Source: Bacteroidota bacterium
Lineage (GTDB): Bacteria > Bacteroidota > Bacteroidia > Cytophagales > Cytophagaceae
Reading direction: 5' to 3'
Assembly (NCBI GenBank): GCA_023391415.1
Contig: JAEWAY010000012.1
Span: 1-64,000 of the forward strand
DNA: 64,000 nucleotides
How positions within the stretch are numbered: the stretch's first letter is position 1; each line of letters opens with the position of its first letter. The notes under the pieces were generated by a model. The model worked only from the letters and a program-made list of their open reading frames with translations. It made no database searches and had not been told where the DNA came from. The translations under genes were made by a program, and so were the position numbers. This document shows positions 7,385 through 17,213 of the stretch, piece after piece.

Positions 7385-10300
7385 GCTCTACCGGAGTTTT
7401 TGTTTTGGTATTTCGGGATAATAAGGAATAAATAGCTGGAATGACGTACAGGGTCAGTATCAGAGAAAACAGCAAGCCGCCAATAATAGCTATACCCATC
7501 GGCATACGGCTTTTGGAGGCGGCGCCCATCGCGATCGCGATCGGGAGCGCTCCTAGTATGGTCGCCATGCTGGTCATCAGGATCGGACGCAGACGCTGGG
7601 TCGCGGCTTCGACAACGGCTTCGCTCACGCTGAGCCCGTCGGCTTTGCGCTGATTGGCGAACTCGACGATCAGAATACCATTTTTTGTAACGATTCCAAT
7701 CAAGACGATAATGCCGATCTGGCTGAAAATATTCAGAGTCTGATCGGTGATCTGGAGGGAAATCAAGGCTCCGGCTATAGCGAGCGGTACTGTAAGCATG
7801 ATCACGATGGGATCGACAAAGCTTTCAAATTGCGCGGCCAGTATCAGGTATACTAAAATCAGCGCGAGTACCAGCGCGAAGAGCAGGCTACCTGAACTTT
7901 CCTCAAATTCTTTGGCGGTACCCCCAAGGGTCGTGGAGAAGGATTCGTCCAATACCTCCGAGGCGATTTCGTCCATCACATTGATACTCTGTCCGAGTGA
8001 ATAGTCTTTGGCGGGCGAAGCGGAGACGGTGGCGGAGACGTAACGGTTGTAACGGTGCAATACAGGAGGGCTGCTTCGTGTGGAGAGCTTGATCAGGTTG
8101 TCCAGTTGTATCAGTTCATCCTTATTGTTGCGTACATACGCGGTGCTCAGATCAAGAGGCTCGTTACGGTTTTCCCGCATCGCCTGTCCTATGATCTGGT
8201 ATTGTTTTCCATTCATGATAAAATATCCGAATCGTTGTCCGCTGAAAAATAGCTGAAGGCTTTGGGCGATATCGTGTACGGTGACTCCCAGGGCTCTGGC
8301 TCTGTCCCGGTCGATTTCGACGTTGATTTCCGGTTTGTTGAATTTAAGATTCAGGTCGACGACTTCAAAAGCCGGATGATTTTGAGCCTTTTGCATAAAC
8401 TCCGGAATCACCTTTTCCAACTTTTCAATGTCGGGCGCCAGAATGATGTATTCGATCGGCAATCCCGAAGACCGCCCCCCTCCTATAGTTTGCTCCTGCA
8501 GGATATAGGACTTGGCGAAATTGTATTTGCTGACGATAGGCTGCAGTTGGGCCGCTATTTCCTGTTGGGAACGCTCGCGCAGTTCTGGTTGCTTCAGAGT
8601 GATACGGACAAATCCCGTATTCACACCCGAAGAAGCTCCAAATCCCGGCGCGGTTACCGACATGATGGACTCTTTTTCACTCAGGGAATCTACAAGATTG
8701 ATCATTTCGGAAATATACTTTTCCATGACCTCAAAAGAGGTGCCTTCCGGCGCTGTCGAATTGATTCTCAGACGGCTCTTATCTTCCAGAGGAGCCAGTT
8801 CGGAAGGTAATTGTTCTCCGATATTGACAATCAACCCCAATGAAACGACCATGATGACCAAGGCTATCCACCGGTATCGCATAAATGTTTTCAGGGAGCT
8901 GTTGTACCCATTCGTCATATTCTGGAAAAAGCGTTCAGAGGCTTTAAAGAAGAAATTTTTACGCTCTTTCTTTCGTAGCAGGCGGGCGCTCATCATGGGG
9001 GTCAATGTGAGGGAAACAAACGCGGAAATAATTACGGAGCCGGCGACTACAACGCCGAATTCCCTGAAAAGCCTGCCGGTAGTGCCTTCCAGAAAAATGA
9101 TGGGAAGAAATACCGCGGCCAGGGTAACGGTGGTGGATACGATCGCGAAAAATATTTCCTTCGAGCCTTCATGTCCCGCCTCAAAAGGGTTCATGCCGCC
9201 TTCTATCTTAGTATAGATGTTTTCCAATACCACGATCGCGTCGTCGACGACGAGGCCTGTCGCCAGCACAATACCCAGCAAGGTCAATATATTGATGGAA
9301 TAACCGAACGCGTACATGATAAAGAAGGACGAGATCAGGGATATGGGAATAGCTATGACCGGAATCAGCGTGGTGCGCCAGTCGCGTAGAAATATGAAAA
9401 TAACGAGGACCACCAGGCCAAAAGCGATAAATACGGTTTCTTCAACTTCCAGAATGGCTTTTCGTATGCTGGTGGTGGTATCGAGCGCCATGCCAAGAAC
9501 GATGTCGTCTGGCAGGTCTTTTTTGATTTGCTCCAACCGCCGGTAAAACTCGTCGGCGATCTCTATGTGATTGGAACCCGCTTGCGGCGAAATAGCGACA
9601 CCTATCATGGGGAGTCCTCCATTGCCTTTCAGAATGGTTCGTTCGTTTTCCGCGAGGAGTTCAGCTCTGCCGATATCGCTAAACCGTACGACGGCGCCGG
9701 ATTCTTCCTTTATGATCAGGTCGTTGAATTCCTGAGGAGTGGACAGTCTGCCCATGGTCCGTACGGTAAGTTCCGTCCGCAGTCCTTCTACTCTTCCGGT
9801 GGGAAGCTCCACGTTTTCCTTACTGACCGCGTTGTAGACGTCTTGTGGAGTCAATTTGTAGGCGGCCATCCGGGCAGGATCGATAAGCAGCCGTATCGCG
9901 TATTTTTTTTCTCCCCAGATACGTATTTCACTTACTCCAGGTATGGTTTGAAGTCTTTCCTTAAAAACATTGTTGCCTATTTCCGTAAGCTCTAGCAGGT
10001 TTCTTTTGGAACTCTGCAAGGTTACCGAAAGTATGTTGCCACCATCGGCGTCGGATTTTACGACAACAGGCGGATCCGCGTCCAGAGGCAGGTTGCGTAT
10101 GGCTCTGGAAACCCTGTCCCGGACATCGTTGGCGGCGTTGTCCATATCCATTTCGAGGTTAAACTCTACTTTGATGGTACTCCGGCCGTCGCTGCTGACC
10201 GAGGTCAGGGACTTGATACCGGCGATGCCATTGATGGATTCTTCCAGAGGCTCGGTAATCTGAGATTCGATAATATCCGCGTTGGCGCCGGGATAGTTGG

Positions 10301-10448
10301 TCGTAACCGTCACGATGGGCGGATCTACGCTGGGAAATTCCCGTACTCCCAGATAGTTGAATCCGATAAGGCCGAATATCACCAGAATGATGGACATGAC
10401 GCTGGCGAGTACCGGCCTGTTGATACTGATTGATGAAAGACTACTCAT
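7356..10448 (-). CDS. RND efflux pump, HAE1/AcrB-like permease
   Basis: This 1030-residue inner-membrane pump uses the proton gradient to export hydrophobic compounds. It starts with the typical INRPVLASVMSIILVIFGLIG first membrane helix (quoted here across the boundary), then the porter domain with FPSVDPPIVTVTTNYPGA. A six-helix bundle around 335-500 contains GLVVDDAIVVLEN, whose paired aspartates form the proton relay. A second porter region and second bundle (about 850-1015, with GIVTKNGILIVEF) complete the usual two-fold repeat. Length is normal. The adaptor gene ends 3 bases upstream and tolC overlaps its 3' end, so the three are cotranscribed. Confidence 0.95.
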   Translation of the reverse strand: MSSLSSISINRPVLASVMSIILVIFGLIGFNYLGVREFPSVDPPIVTVTTNYPGANADIIESQITEPLEESINGIAGIKSLTSVSSDGRSTIKVEFNLEMDMDNAANDVRDRVSRAIRNLPLDADPPVVVKSDADGGNILSVTLQSSKRNLLELTEIGNNVFKERLQTIPGVSEIRIWGEKKYAIRLLIDPARMAAYKLTPQDVYNAVSKENVELPTGRVEGLRTELTVRTMGRLSTPQEFNDLIIKEESGAVVRFSDIGRAELLAENERTILKGNGGLPMIGVAISPQAGSNHIEIADEFYRRLEQIKKDLPDDIVLGMALDTTTSIRKAILEVEETVFIAFGLVVLVIFIFLRDWRTTLIPVIAIPISLISSFFIMYAFGYSINILTLLGIVLATGLVVDDAIVVLENIYTKIEGGMNPFEAGHEGSKEIFFAIVSTTVTLAAVFLPIIFLEGTTGRLFREFGVVVAGSVIISAFVSLTLTPMMSARLLRKKERKNFFFKASERFFQNMTNGYNSSLKTFMRYRWIALVIMVVSLGLIVNIGEQLPSELAPLEDKSRLRINSTAPEGTSFEVMEKYISEMINLVDSLSEKESIMSVTAPGFGASSGVNTGFVRITLKQPELRERSQQEIAAQLQPIVSKYNFAKSYILQEQTIGGGRSSGLPIEYIILAPDIEKLEKVIPEFMQKAQNHPAFEVVDLNLKFNKPEINVEIDRDRARALGVTVHDIAQSLQLFFSGQRFGYFIMNGKQYQIIGQAMRENRNEPLDLSTAYVRNNKDELIQLDNLIKLSTRSSPPVLHRYNRYVSATVSASPAKDYSLGQSINVMDEIASEVLDESFSTTLGGTAKEFEESSGSLLFALVLALILVYLILAAQFESFVDPIVIMLTVPLAIAGALISLQITDQTLNIFSQIGIIVLIGIVTKNGILIVEFANQRKADGLSVSEAVVEAATQRLRPILMTSMATILGALPIAIAMGAASKSRMPMGIAIIGGLLFSLILTLYVIPAIYSLLSRNTKTKTPVEHEAREYSVY

Positions 10449-10451
10449 TTC

Positions 10452-11555
10452 TTAGTTGGTCAGGGTCGAAATTTCAAGTGATCGCTTGTCGACAATCTGG
10501 TCGACTCGGACATGCATACTGTCTTTTAGATGAAGCAGGCCGGTAATAATCAAGGTATCCTGAAACGAAATACCATTCAGTAGTTGTGTTTCCGAATTGG
10601 TGCGTATTCCGGTCGCCACGTTTCGTCCGACCGCTATGCCATTTTGGTATACAAAGACTTTTTGTCCGCCCAGTTCAGGAATGATGGCGTCCGAGGGCAC
10701 TACGACCGCTTTATCGACTGATTCCAGTACAAACTGGACTTTGACAAAGGAACCGGGACGCAGGGAGCGATCCTTGTTGCCCGCCTTCGCCCGTACCGTA
10801 AGGCTTCGGGTGGTCAGGTCGATGGAGTTCGACATGGCGTATACCGTTCCCTGACGAATGACCTCGTCGCCTATCGTCTTGAAATATATTTTAGAGCCTT
10901 TCCGTATCAGGTGGCTGTATTTTTCGGGGATCGCGAACTCGATTTTTACCGGATCTATTTCCTGTATTTCAGCGATCAGGTCGTTGGGAGAAACGACACT
11001 GCCGGGACTTACCTTCCGCAATCCTATAACTCCATCAAATGGCGCCCGGACTTCCGTCTGCGCGATTTTGGCGTCGAGAAGTTGCAATTCCGCTTCCAGG
11101 CTTTTTACAAGGCTTAGCGCCTGGTCATATTCGTCCTGACTAATCCCTTCTATGCCCAAAATCGCCTTTTTTCTGCTTTCATCCTGTTGAGCGAGTTCTT
11201 TTTGAACCAGTATTTTGGCCCGTTGGGCCTTAAGATCCTGATCATTGATTTTGACTAATAGCTGATCTTTTCGAACAGGGCTGTCCTCCTGAAAAAAAAT
11301 GCCGGTGACCCTTCCCGATATCTCTCCTCGCAGATGGACGTGCTCGTTGGGGATGATTGTACCCGTAGCGCTGATTTTGTTGTCTATTTTTTCAGGAGCG
11401 ATAATCAGGGCTTTGACCGCCATTGACGTTTTAGAGGCGGAGGCCGCGTTTTTCTTTACGATCTCGGATTCGGAGCCGACAGGTTTATATGCCAGAAAAT
11501 AAAGAATGAGCGCGATTCCCGCCGCGGCGCTATACAAGACCAGCTTTTTTTTCAT
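10452..11555 (-). CDS. RND periplasmic adaptor (membrane fusion protein)
   Basis: This 367-residue protein bridges pump and outer-membrane channel. It has an N-terminal membrane anchor (about 4-24), a beta-barrel/lipoyl opening with ISATGTIIPNEHVHLRGEISG (split in the family as V-x-x-x-G), a coiled-coil hairpin around 110-165, and the second lipoyl half with VRAPFDGVIGLRKVSPGSVV. The C-terminal barrel contains LRPGSFVKVQF. It is the first gene of the adaptor-pump-TolC operon. The 354 bases upstream probably hold the operon promoter, shared with the divergent mechanosensitive channel. Confidence 0.93.
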   Translation of the reverse strand: MKKKLVLYSAAAGIALILYFLAYKPVGSESEIVKKNAASASKTSMAVKALIIAPEKIDNKISATGTIIPNEHVHLRGEISGRVTGIFFQEDSPVRKDQLLVKINDQDLKAQRAKILVQKELAQQDESRKKAILGIEGISQDEYDQALSLVKSLEAELQLLDAKIAQTEVRAPFDGVIGLRKVSPGSVVSPNDLIAEIQEIDPVKIEFAIPEKYSHLIRKGSKIYFKTIGDEVIRQGTVYAMSNSIDLTTRSLTVRAKAGNKDRSLRPGSFVKVQFVLESVDKAVVVPSDAIIPELGGQKVFVYQNGIAVGRNVATGIRTNSETQLLNGISFQDTLIITGLLHLKDSMHVRVDQIVDKRSLEISTLTN

Positions 11556-11909
11556 TATCGTATGGTGGTTTTCAGAGCTATTTAAAGTCGATTTATCGTG
11601 ATGAGTACATTAGGCGCGCCTTTCGCGGAGAAATGAGTAGCCCCGGCTTGTTATGTACATTTGGCGACAAATTTAGGTTCAATAGTTTAATTTACAAGAA
11701 TGGTTCCTATGCAAAAATGGTACCCTTAAGTGTCCGGTGTGGAAAAAAGACGTTTTAATTTAAGACTTGCGATCATGAAACAAATAAATCTCTACTGAAA
11801 AGCGCTATAAATATGAATGTTTTATAAAAGGGAATAGTTTTAAATTGACATTACCGAAAGGAATCCTTATTATCTTCCCCATAGTATCATTTTCACTTAA
11901 TAGACTCAT
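11556..11909. other. Divergent intergenic region, efflux operon / mscS
   Basis: These 354 AT-rich bases separate the minus-strand efflux operon from the plus-strand MscS channel. They must hold both promoters. I see no strong inverted repeat, no adjacent regulator gene and no open frame worth calling. Confidence 0.5.
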
Positions 11910-13010
11910 ATGATGAATCTTCAGGAATTATTTGGTTTTTCAGGATTAGCGCGCGATTTGCTGATCAATTTTGTATATCTTTTCATAGCCGCCTTGTCCG
12001 GGCTTTTCATAGCTATTATCCTTTTTGAAGGAATAAAGATTGTTCTCAAGCGTTCGCTTAAAAGTTCATCCGCGATGGTCAATCAGAAGTTGCGGACTAT
12101 ATTTTATACATTTTTTACTGTTCTGACCCTCAATCTGGCGTTGCCCGCGGCGGAAATGGATGGTCTCAGCGCTGTTTATGTCGAGAAGTGTTTTCACATT
12201 TTGTTTATTCTTACGTTCGCCCTGTTGGTGGCCAAAGGTTTGCAATTTGTCCGGTCTTTGCTGTTTGAACGCTATGATATCTCTGTCGAGAACAATCTGA
12301 GTGGCCGCAAAATCCGGACGCAGATTGATTTTATATACAAGCTATCACTGGTCATTATAGCGTTTATGTCCATATCTATTGTACTAATGAATTTTCAATC
12401 GGTAAGGGAGTTAGGGACCAGTTTGCTCGCTTCCGCGGGTATCGCGGGGATTATCGTCGGTCTGGCCGCCCAAAAATCGATCGGAAATTTGCTGGCAGGT
12501 TTTCAGGTAGCCTTTACCCAGCCGATACGGATCGATGATGTGGTAATTGTGGAAAATGAATGGGGACGTATTCAGGAAATCACATTGACCTATGTCGTGG
12601 TGCGAATCTGGGATCAGCGGAATCTGATTGTTCCCATATCCTACTTTCTGGAAAATCCCTTTCAGAACTGGACGCGGGATTCGGCGGAGATTCTGGGAAC
12701 TGTATTTCTGTATGTGGACTATTCGCTGCCTGTCGACGCGGTCCGGGCGGAAGTAACCCGGCTGCTTGGCACGATGCCATTGTGGGATGGTCGTGTCAAT
12801 GTGGTGCAGGTGACGGACGCTACGGAGAAATCCATGCAACTTCGGATCTTGGTGAGCGCGAGAAACTCGGGTGACGCGTTTGGATTGAGAACGCAGATAC
12901 GTGAGCAGGTAATCGCGTTTATTCAAAGAAATTATCCGGAGTCTCTGCCTAAATTCAGGGCGGAAAAACTGGAATCCTGGTCGCGGCGGGATGTATTGAG
13001 CGAGAAATAG
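11910..13010 (+). CDS. MscS-family mechanosensitive ion channel
   Basis: This 366-residue inner-membrane channel relieves osmotic pressure. It has four hydrophobic segments (about 17-42, 60-78, 90-108, 150-170) before the pore helix. The pore and upper beta region are clear: ASAGIAGIIVGLAAQKSIGN and then LAGFQVAFTQPIRIDDVV, the MscS hallmark of alternating Gly/Ala followed by Q-K-S. The cytoplasmic vestibule follows with WGRIQEI and VPISYFLENPFQNWTR. It has more transmembrane segments than E. coli MscS, as in the YnaI-like types. No operon partner is adjacent. Confidence 0.92.
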   Translation: MMNLQELFGFSGLARDLLINFVYLFIAALSGLFIAIILFEGIKIVLKRSLKSSSAMVNQKLRTIFYTFFTVLTLNLALPAAEMDGLSAVYVEKCFHILFILTFALLVAKGLQFVRSLLFERYDISVENNLSGRKIRTQIDFIYKLSLVIIAFMSISIVLMNFQSVRELGTSLLASAGIAGIIVGLAAQKSIGNLLAGFQVAFTQPIRIDDVVIVENEWGRIQEITLTYVVVRIWDQRNLIVPISYFLENPFQNWTRDSAEILGTVFLYVDYSLPVDAVRAEVTRLLGTMPLWDGRVNVVQVTDATEKSMQLRILVSARNSGDAFGLRTQIREQVIAFIQRNYPESLPKFRAEKLESWSRRDVLSEK

Positions 13011-13112
13011 CTATCTCTCCGGATGAGGTTCTTGAAGACGCCGTAGCTTCGGGAACCTTAGCTGGTTCGCCATGAAGCGTATGCTTTTTGCTACTTAGGC
13101 GCGCGCGGGGTT

Positions 13113-13904
13113 TTACAAGTTTTCTTTTGATGTGAAAGGAAAATAAATCCCAATAACGTCCTTTATGGAGCGATTTTTATACCGGGCGGGATCGATCTTG
13201 CCTATCCTTTTCAGGATTCTCTGGATTTCGACGACGTAGGGATCATTCGCTTCGACTGGTTGGCGAAAAGGACCTTGCATTCTATGGGTTTTCCAACAGG
13301 TTATCGAACAGATTTCGCCTTTTTCATCGATATGGAGTTCAGCGCGGATGGAGTTTGTCGATTCGTTGTAGATTTCATTAAAGTTTTCAAAATCTACTTT
13401 TAATCTGCTACGCCTTCTGACAAAGGATTCTATATCTTTTCTTTTAATATGGGCGGGCGTAAAGCCTTGACCGATCTTTTTAAGACTATCCGTTTTTTGA
13501 ATGACCGTATATGAAAAATCTTCTCCATACATCTGTTTTTTATATTCGGAAGCTACGAAGTTATAGCATTGAGCTTCGAAAGGGATATCGTCGGAAAACT
13601 CCAGACTGTCCTCTTCATACCATATTCTATGGCTGATGAATGGTGTATTTTCTTTAAGCCAAAGCCATTCTGTCTTATTAAAGTAATAATAGACAGTATC
13701 TTCATAATGGTTAGTTGGATAGGATAAGTTATTTCTCTGGATATCTCTGACCGCGATGTGGTAATATCGGGAGCATAAGCTTGAGTCGAGTCGACGCGTC
13801 TTTAATTCGCGGGCATGACGCTCGATCGTCGAATTCAGCGATGGCGTTTGTCCGGCCGCGAGCATTGAAAGAAGCGATAGCGCGAACGTTATATGATTTT
13901 TCAT
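13113..13904 (-). CDS. Secreted hypothetical protein with a TonB-C-like end
   Basis: This 263-residue protein has a signal peptide (about 1-18, ending LAAGQ). The middle is charged and has no motif I know. The last 80 residues (RAELHIDEKGEICSITCWKT..., then VVEIQRILKRIGKIDPARYK and an IGIYFPF strand) follow the pattern of the TonB C-terminal domain: strand, helix with a hydrophobic core, then a final strand ending in phenylalanine. No membrane anchor or proline spacer is present, so it is not a standard TonB. Such secreted TonB-C-only proteins are common in Bacteroidota, function unknown. It lies 122 bases upstream of the cellulase stop, same strand as the cellulase. Confidence 0.6.
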   Translation of the reverse strand: MKNHITFALSLLSMLAAGQTPSLNSTIERHARELKTRRLDSSLCSRYYHIAVRDIQRNNLSYPTNHYEDTVYYYFNKTEWLWLKENTPFISHRIWYEEDSLEFSDDIPFEAQCYNFVASEYKKQMYGEDFSYTVIQKTDSLKKIGQGFTPAHIKRKDIESFVRRRSRLKVDFENFNEIYNESTNSIRAELHIDEKGEICSITCWKTHRMQGPFRQPVEANDPYVVEIQRILKRIGKIDPARYKNRSIKDVIGIYFPFTSKENL

Positions 13905-14026
13905 GTCAGAAATTAATATCCGGGCTTGTGCTTATCCCTTGCCCGCTTCTCAACCGGTTATCGCGAATTCTTTATATCGCTGAACAAAGTAGAAATACAA
14001 AGAATACGCGGTTTCCTAAATCTCGT

Positions 14027-15016
14027 TTACTCCAGTAGCTTGCTGTTCTTTTCCCTCATCTCTTCTCTCACCAATTTTCCAGAAGGTGTCAGGTGATGTT
14101 CTTTCCAGTTGCCGCCCCAACCAGCGCCGATGGTCAGGGCCGAGGCCGTTTCCTCCTTGGAGGAGATCGACCAGTTGCACCAGCTTATTTTATATTTGTC
14201 CAAAAACTCCCACCAGGCTTTGGTGGCTTCTATGTCGAGCTTGCCGTCGCCGGTATATTCACAGGTGCCGTACTCGGTCACAAACAGGCAGGCTCCATGG
14301 TCTATGGCGTCCCTGGCTATATCGCGCAGTTCCTGGCCATGCGAGGCGGCGTAGTAATGAAGGGTATAAGCGACGTTGGGGTCGCTGAGCGGGTTTTTGG
14401 CGGCTTCGTCCACAAATTGCGACCAGCTACGGGTGCCTACGATGACGATATTGTCCGGGTCATGCTCTCGTATAGCCGCGATTACCTCTTCCGCGTATGG
14501 CTTGATGTCGTTGGTCCAGGACGCGTCGGCTAGCGGCTCGTTGTAGATTTCGTACAACACGTTGGGCAAGTGTCCGAAGCGTTTCGCCATGTCCGCGAAA
14601 AAACGTTTAGCCGGAGCGGGATTCGTATGGGCGTTGTGGCTATGATAGTCGATAATGACGTATAGACCCAGGTTTTGAGCGGCCTTTACGATCCGGATTA
14701 CTTTGCCTTTCTCTTCCGCGTCGTTTTGCAGATAGCCGCCAGGCTCCTCCACTCCCATCGCGGCCCGCACTATGGTGCATTTCCAGTCGTCCCGTAGCCA
14801 TTGTACGGTTTTGGGATTATAAAACTGGCCCATCCACTGGCTCCAGAAAAACGACATGCCGCGCAATTGTACCGTATCTCCGCTGGCGCCGACGATATAA
14901 TTTCCCTGAACAGACAGTTGACCGTATTTGTCCACGATGGTTCGCTGACCAAAGGCGGACTGTAGCAGTAGTAGAAATAGAAAGGACAAGGTCCCCTGAA
15001 TGATTCTTTTTCGCAT
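14027..15016 (-). CDS. GH5 family cellulase/endoglucanase
   Basis: This 329-residue secreted enzyme should hydrolyse beta-1,4-glucans. A signal peptide (1-23, ending SAFGQ) is followed by the GH5 barrel starting KYGQLSVQGNYIV and QLRGMSFFWSQW, typical of subfamily 2 endoglucanases. The acid/base glutamate is Glu160 in YEIYNEPL and the nucleophile is Glu248 in VTEYGTC; the His/Tyr pair in LHYYAASH also matches. No carbohydrate-binding module or type IX tail is present, so it is likely periplasmic or released. It is not in a polysaccharide utilisation locus: no SusC/D pair is nearby. Confidence 0.93.
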   Translation of the reverse strand: MRKRIIQGTLSFLFLLLLQSAFGQRTIVDKYGQLSVQGNYIVGASGDTVQLRGMSFFWSQWMGQFYNPKTVQWLRDDWKCTIVRAAMGVEEPGGYLQNDAEEKGKVIRIVKAAQNLGLYVIIDYHSHNAHTNPAPAKRFFADMAKRFGHLPNVLYEIYNEPLADASWTNDIKPYAEEVIAAIREHDPDNIVIVGTRSWSQFVDEAAKNPLSDPNVAYTLHYYAASHGQELRDIARDAIDHGACLFVTEYGTCEYTGDGKLDIEATKAWWEFLDKYKISWCNWSISSKEETASALTIGAGWGGNWKEHHLTPSGKLVREEMREKNSKLLE

Positions 15017-15276
15017 ACATTGTTTAGTTAAGGTGATATAATAGTTGGGTTATAGGACGAAATTAATGAAAATCATGGTTTGTGACAATTTAAAACCAAG
15101 GTCCGCCCCGAAAAGAAACCCCGATATCCTTGGTCTGAAAAAATCTAAAAATTTTAGTATATTGACTCAAAAATAAACTCGAATTTTCTTAACCTTGCAA
15201 CCGAGGGGGGGGCGTTTTTCGCCCGCCTATGTGCAAAGTATGATCTTATAAACCTTAAACGAATTTATCTACACGC

Positions 15277-15831
15277 ATGGCAACCTGGTACGAATGCAAA
15301 TTTAAATACAATCGCGAAGATCAGAATGGCGGTTTCGTGACCATTACGGAAATATATCTTATCGACGCGGTAAGCTTTACCGACGCGGAAACAAGGGTAT
15401 ATCAGGAAATTGGATCCAATTATCAGGAATTTATACTGGTATCTGTCAAGAAATACAAGCTTCATGAACTGGTATTCAAGGAAGACGCCTTCAAATGGTA
15501 CAAATGCAAAGTGGGTATCACCACCCTGGACGAAAAATCCGGCAAGGAGAGAAAGTCCAAGCAGACCATTCTGATTTCCGGCAATACTGTAAAAGAAGCC
15601 TACGACGCGGTCGAGGAACTTTTTGCCGATTCCGTATCCGATTATGAGATTCTGGATATTGTGACTACAGGTATCGTAGAGGTAATGCCTTATTTTGAGG
15701 ACCTTGAAGTGGTTAATGAGGAAGAGGTAAAGGAAGAGAGGCTTGTCGAAGAGGAAGTTGTAAGCGAAGAAGTGGTCGCCGATGAGGAACTGGTCGATGA
15801 TTTGGAAGGAGAAGCGGCGGATTCCCTGTAA
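15277..15831 (+). CDS. DUF4494 protein with acidic tail
   Basis: This 184-residue cytoplasmic protein matches the DUF4494 family found throughout Bacteroidota: ATWYECKFKYNREDQNGG at the start, ITEIYLIDAVSFTDAE, and FKWYKCKVGITTLDEKSGKE in the middle (two WY-x-CK repeats at about residues 4-8 and 73-77). The last 45 residues are almost all Glu, Asp and Val, an acidic tail longer than the folded domain needs. Function is unknown. A strong terminator follows at 15859. The sequence before the start has an 8-base G run at about 15204 and a small GGGCG/CGCCC hairpin. Confidence 0.85.
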   Translation: MATWYECKFKYNREDQNGGFVTITEIYLIDAVSFTDAETRVYQEIGSNYQEFILVSVKKYKLHELVFKEDAFKWYKCKVGITTLDEKSGKERKSKQTILISGNTVKEAYDAVEELFADSVSDYEILDIVTTGIVEVMPYFEDLEVVNEEEVKEERLVEEEVVSEEVVADEELVDDLEGEAADSL

Positions 15832-15858
15832 GGAAATATATAAGAAGTGGTGATAATA

Positions 15859-15898
15859 AAAGAAAGGAGCAAAAGCGCGTTTTGCTCCTTTCTTTTAT
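15859..15898 (+). terminator. Intrinsic terminator after the DUF4494 gene
   Basis: A 16-base perfect stem (AAAGAAAGGAGCAAAA with its complement) around the loop GCGCG, ending in CTTTCTTTTATTT. It lies 28 bases after the stop. Confidence 0.9.
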
Positions 15899-15942
15899 TT
15901 ATTTATGAAGCACACTCGTCAGCTAATCGTTAACTTGCGTCT

Positions 15943-17187
15943 ATGAAATTTGAGGATTACAAGATCGCGGATGAGATCAAGAGGAATCTTGCCCGGATGG
16001 GATTCAGGCGGCCTACGGATATTCAATTCAAGTCCATACCCTCCATTCTTAAAGGAGAGGATGTGCTGGCGATCGCCCAGACAGGTACCGGAAAGACCGC
16101 CGCTTTCGCCATTCCGGTAATATCCATGCTCCATACGAGGAAAAGTAGTAGCCGCTCCACAGGTATACGCTGTCTGGTCATGGTGCCTACTCACGAGTTG
16201 GCTATTCAGATCCATGAGGTTTTCGTTTCTCTGGCCGTTCATACGAGGGTGAGGACTGCCTGTATCTACGGTGGTGTAGATCAGGAGCCACAGATCAAAA
16301 AGCTGAACGATGGCGTCGATATTTTAGTCGCTACTCCGGGCAGAATGTTTGATCTGGTCAGTCAAAAGCATCTCCGTTTATCGGACGTGGATCTACTGAT
16401 CCTGGACGAGGCCGACCATATGCTGGCTCTGGGTTTCCTGAACGATATACGCCAATTGGTCAGACGGCTTTCGACCAGAAGGCAGACTTTGTTCTTTTCC
16501 GCCACGATCGACGAGCATATCAAAAAACTAGCCTATTCGTTGGTAGCTAATCCCGTTCGTATACAGATATCTCCTAAAAACAGCGTGTCTAAAAACGTAG
16601 AGCATGTCGTCGCCTTTATCGGCATGGACGACAAACGTTTTTTCTTGGAACGTCTGATAAAAGACGATCCGGAGCGCAAGGTCATGATCTTTGTGCGCAC
16701 CAAAGTTCGGGCGGAACGCGTCAAGGCAGCCATGGGACGTGTAGGAATCGACGCGGAGACGATGCATGGAGACATGGAACAGGCGCGACGGGAAGAATCG
16801 CTCGCCCGGTTTAAGCGAAATGAAGTGAAGGTGTTGATCGCTACGGATGTAAGCGCCAGGGGTATCGATATTCCCGGTGTGGACCTCGTCGTCAACTATG
16901 ATTTGCCAGAAACGGAAGAAAACTATGTGCACCGGGTAGGAAGAACAGGGCGTGGTGTCGCCAGAGGCAAAGCGATCGCTTTTTGCAGTCCTGAAGAAAA
17001 AGAGTCGCTCAAAAAGATAGAAGCTTATATCGGAAGGGAAATTCGTGTGCTGGATATTGACAAAAACAGTTATCAGGAGACAATCGATCTGTCGGAAGAT
17101 ATAGGAAACGACCTGAAAAATATCATGAAGGAGATCGAAAATCTGGAGGAAGTAAAAAGGAAGGCGGCCAAAAGAAGAAAGTCTTAG
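15943..17187 (+). CDS. DEAD-box ATP-dependent RNA helicase
   Basis: This 414-residue helicase unwinds or remodels RNA in the cytoplasm. All core motifs are present: Q motif GFRRPTDIQ (20-28), Walker A AQTGTGKT (45-52), motif Ia as PTHELA (a His where Arg is usual), GG and TPGR, DEAD at 155-158, SAT at 186-188, and ATDVSARGIDIPGVDLV and HRVGRTGR in the second domain. The C-terminal extension is short and basic (ending KRRKS), as in RhlE-like or cold-adapted helicases. Translation starts soon after the terminator of the preceding gene, so it has its own promoter. Confidence 0.93.
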   Translation: MKFEDYKIADEIKRNLARMGFRRPTDIQFKSIPSILKGEDVLAIAQTGTGKTAAFAIPVISMLHTRKSSSRSTGIRCLVMVPTHELAIQIHEVFVSLAVHTRVRTACIYGGVDQEPQIKKLNDGVDILVATPGRMFDLVSQKHLRLSDVDLLILDEADHMLALGFLNDIRQLVRRLSTRRQTLFFSATIDEHIKKLAYSLVANPVRIQISPKNSVSKNVEHVVAFIGMDDKRFFLERLIKDDPERKVMIFVRTKVRAERVKAAMGRVGIDAETMHGDMEQARREESLARFKRNEVKVLIATDVSARGIDIPGVDLVVNYDLPETEENYVHRVGRTGRGVARGKAIAFCSPEEKESLKKIEAYIGREIRVLDIDKNSYQETIDLSEDIGNDLKNIMKEIENLEEVKRKAAKRRKS

Positions 17188-17213
17188 TCCCGGAACGGCA
17201 TATCCGGGAGTGG

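Noticed and set aside
9970..10263. Long antisense frames through the RND pump gene
   Set aside because: Several of these run opposite the pump with no motif; they result from codon bias in a long conserved gene.
15690..15872. Serine/threonine-rich open frame antisense to the DUF4494 tail
   Set aside because: It is only the complement of the Glu/Val repeats of the acidic tail.
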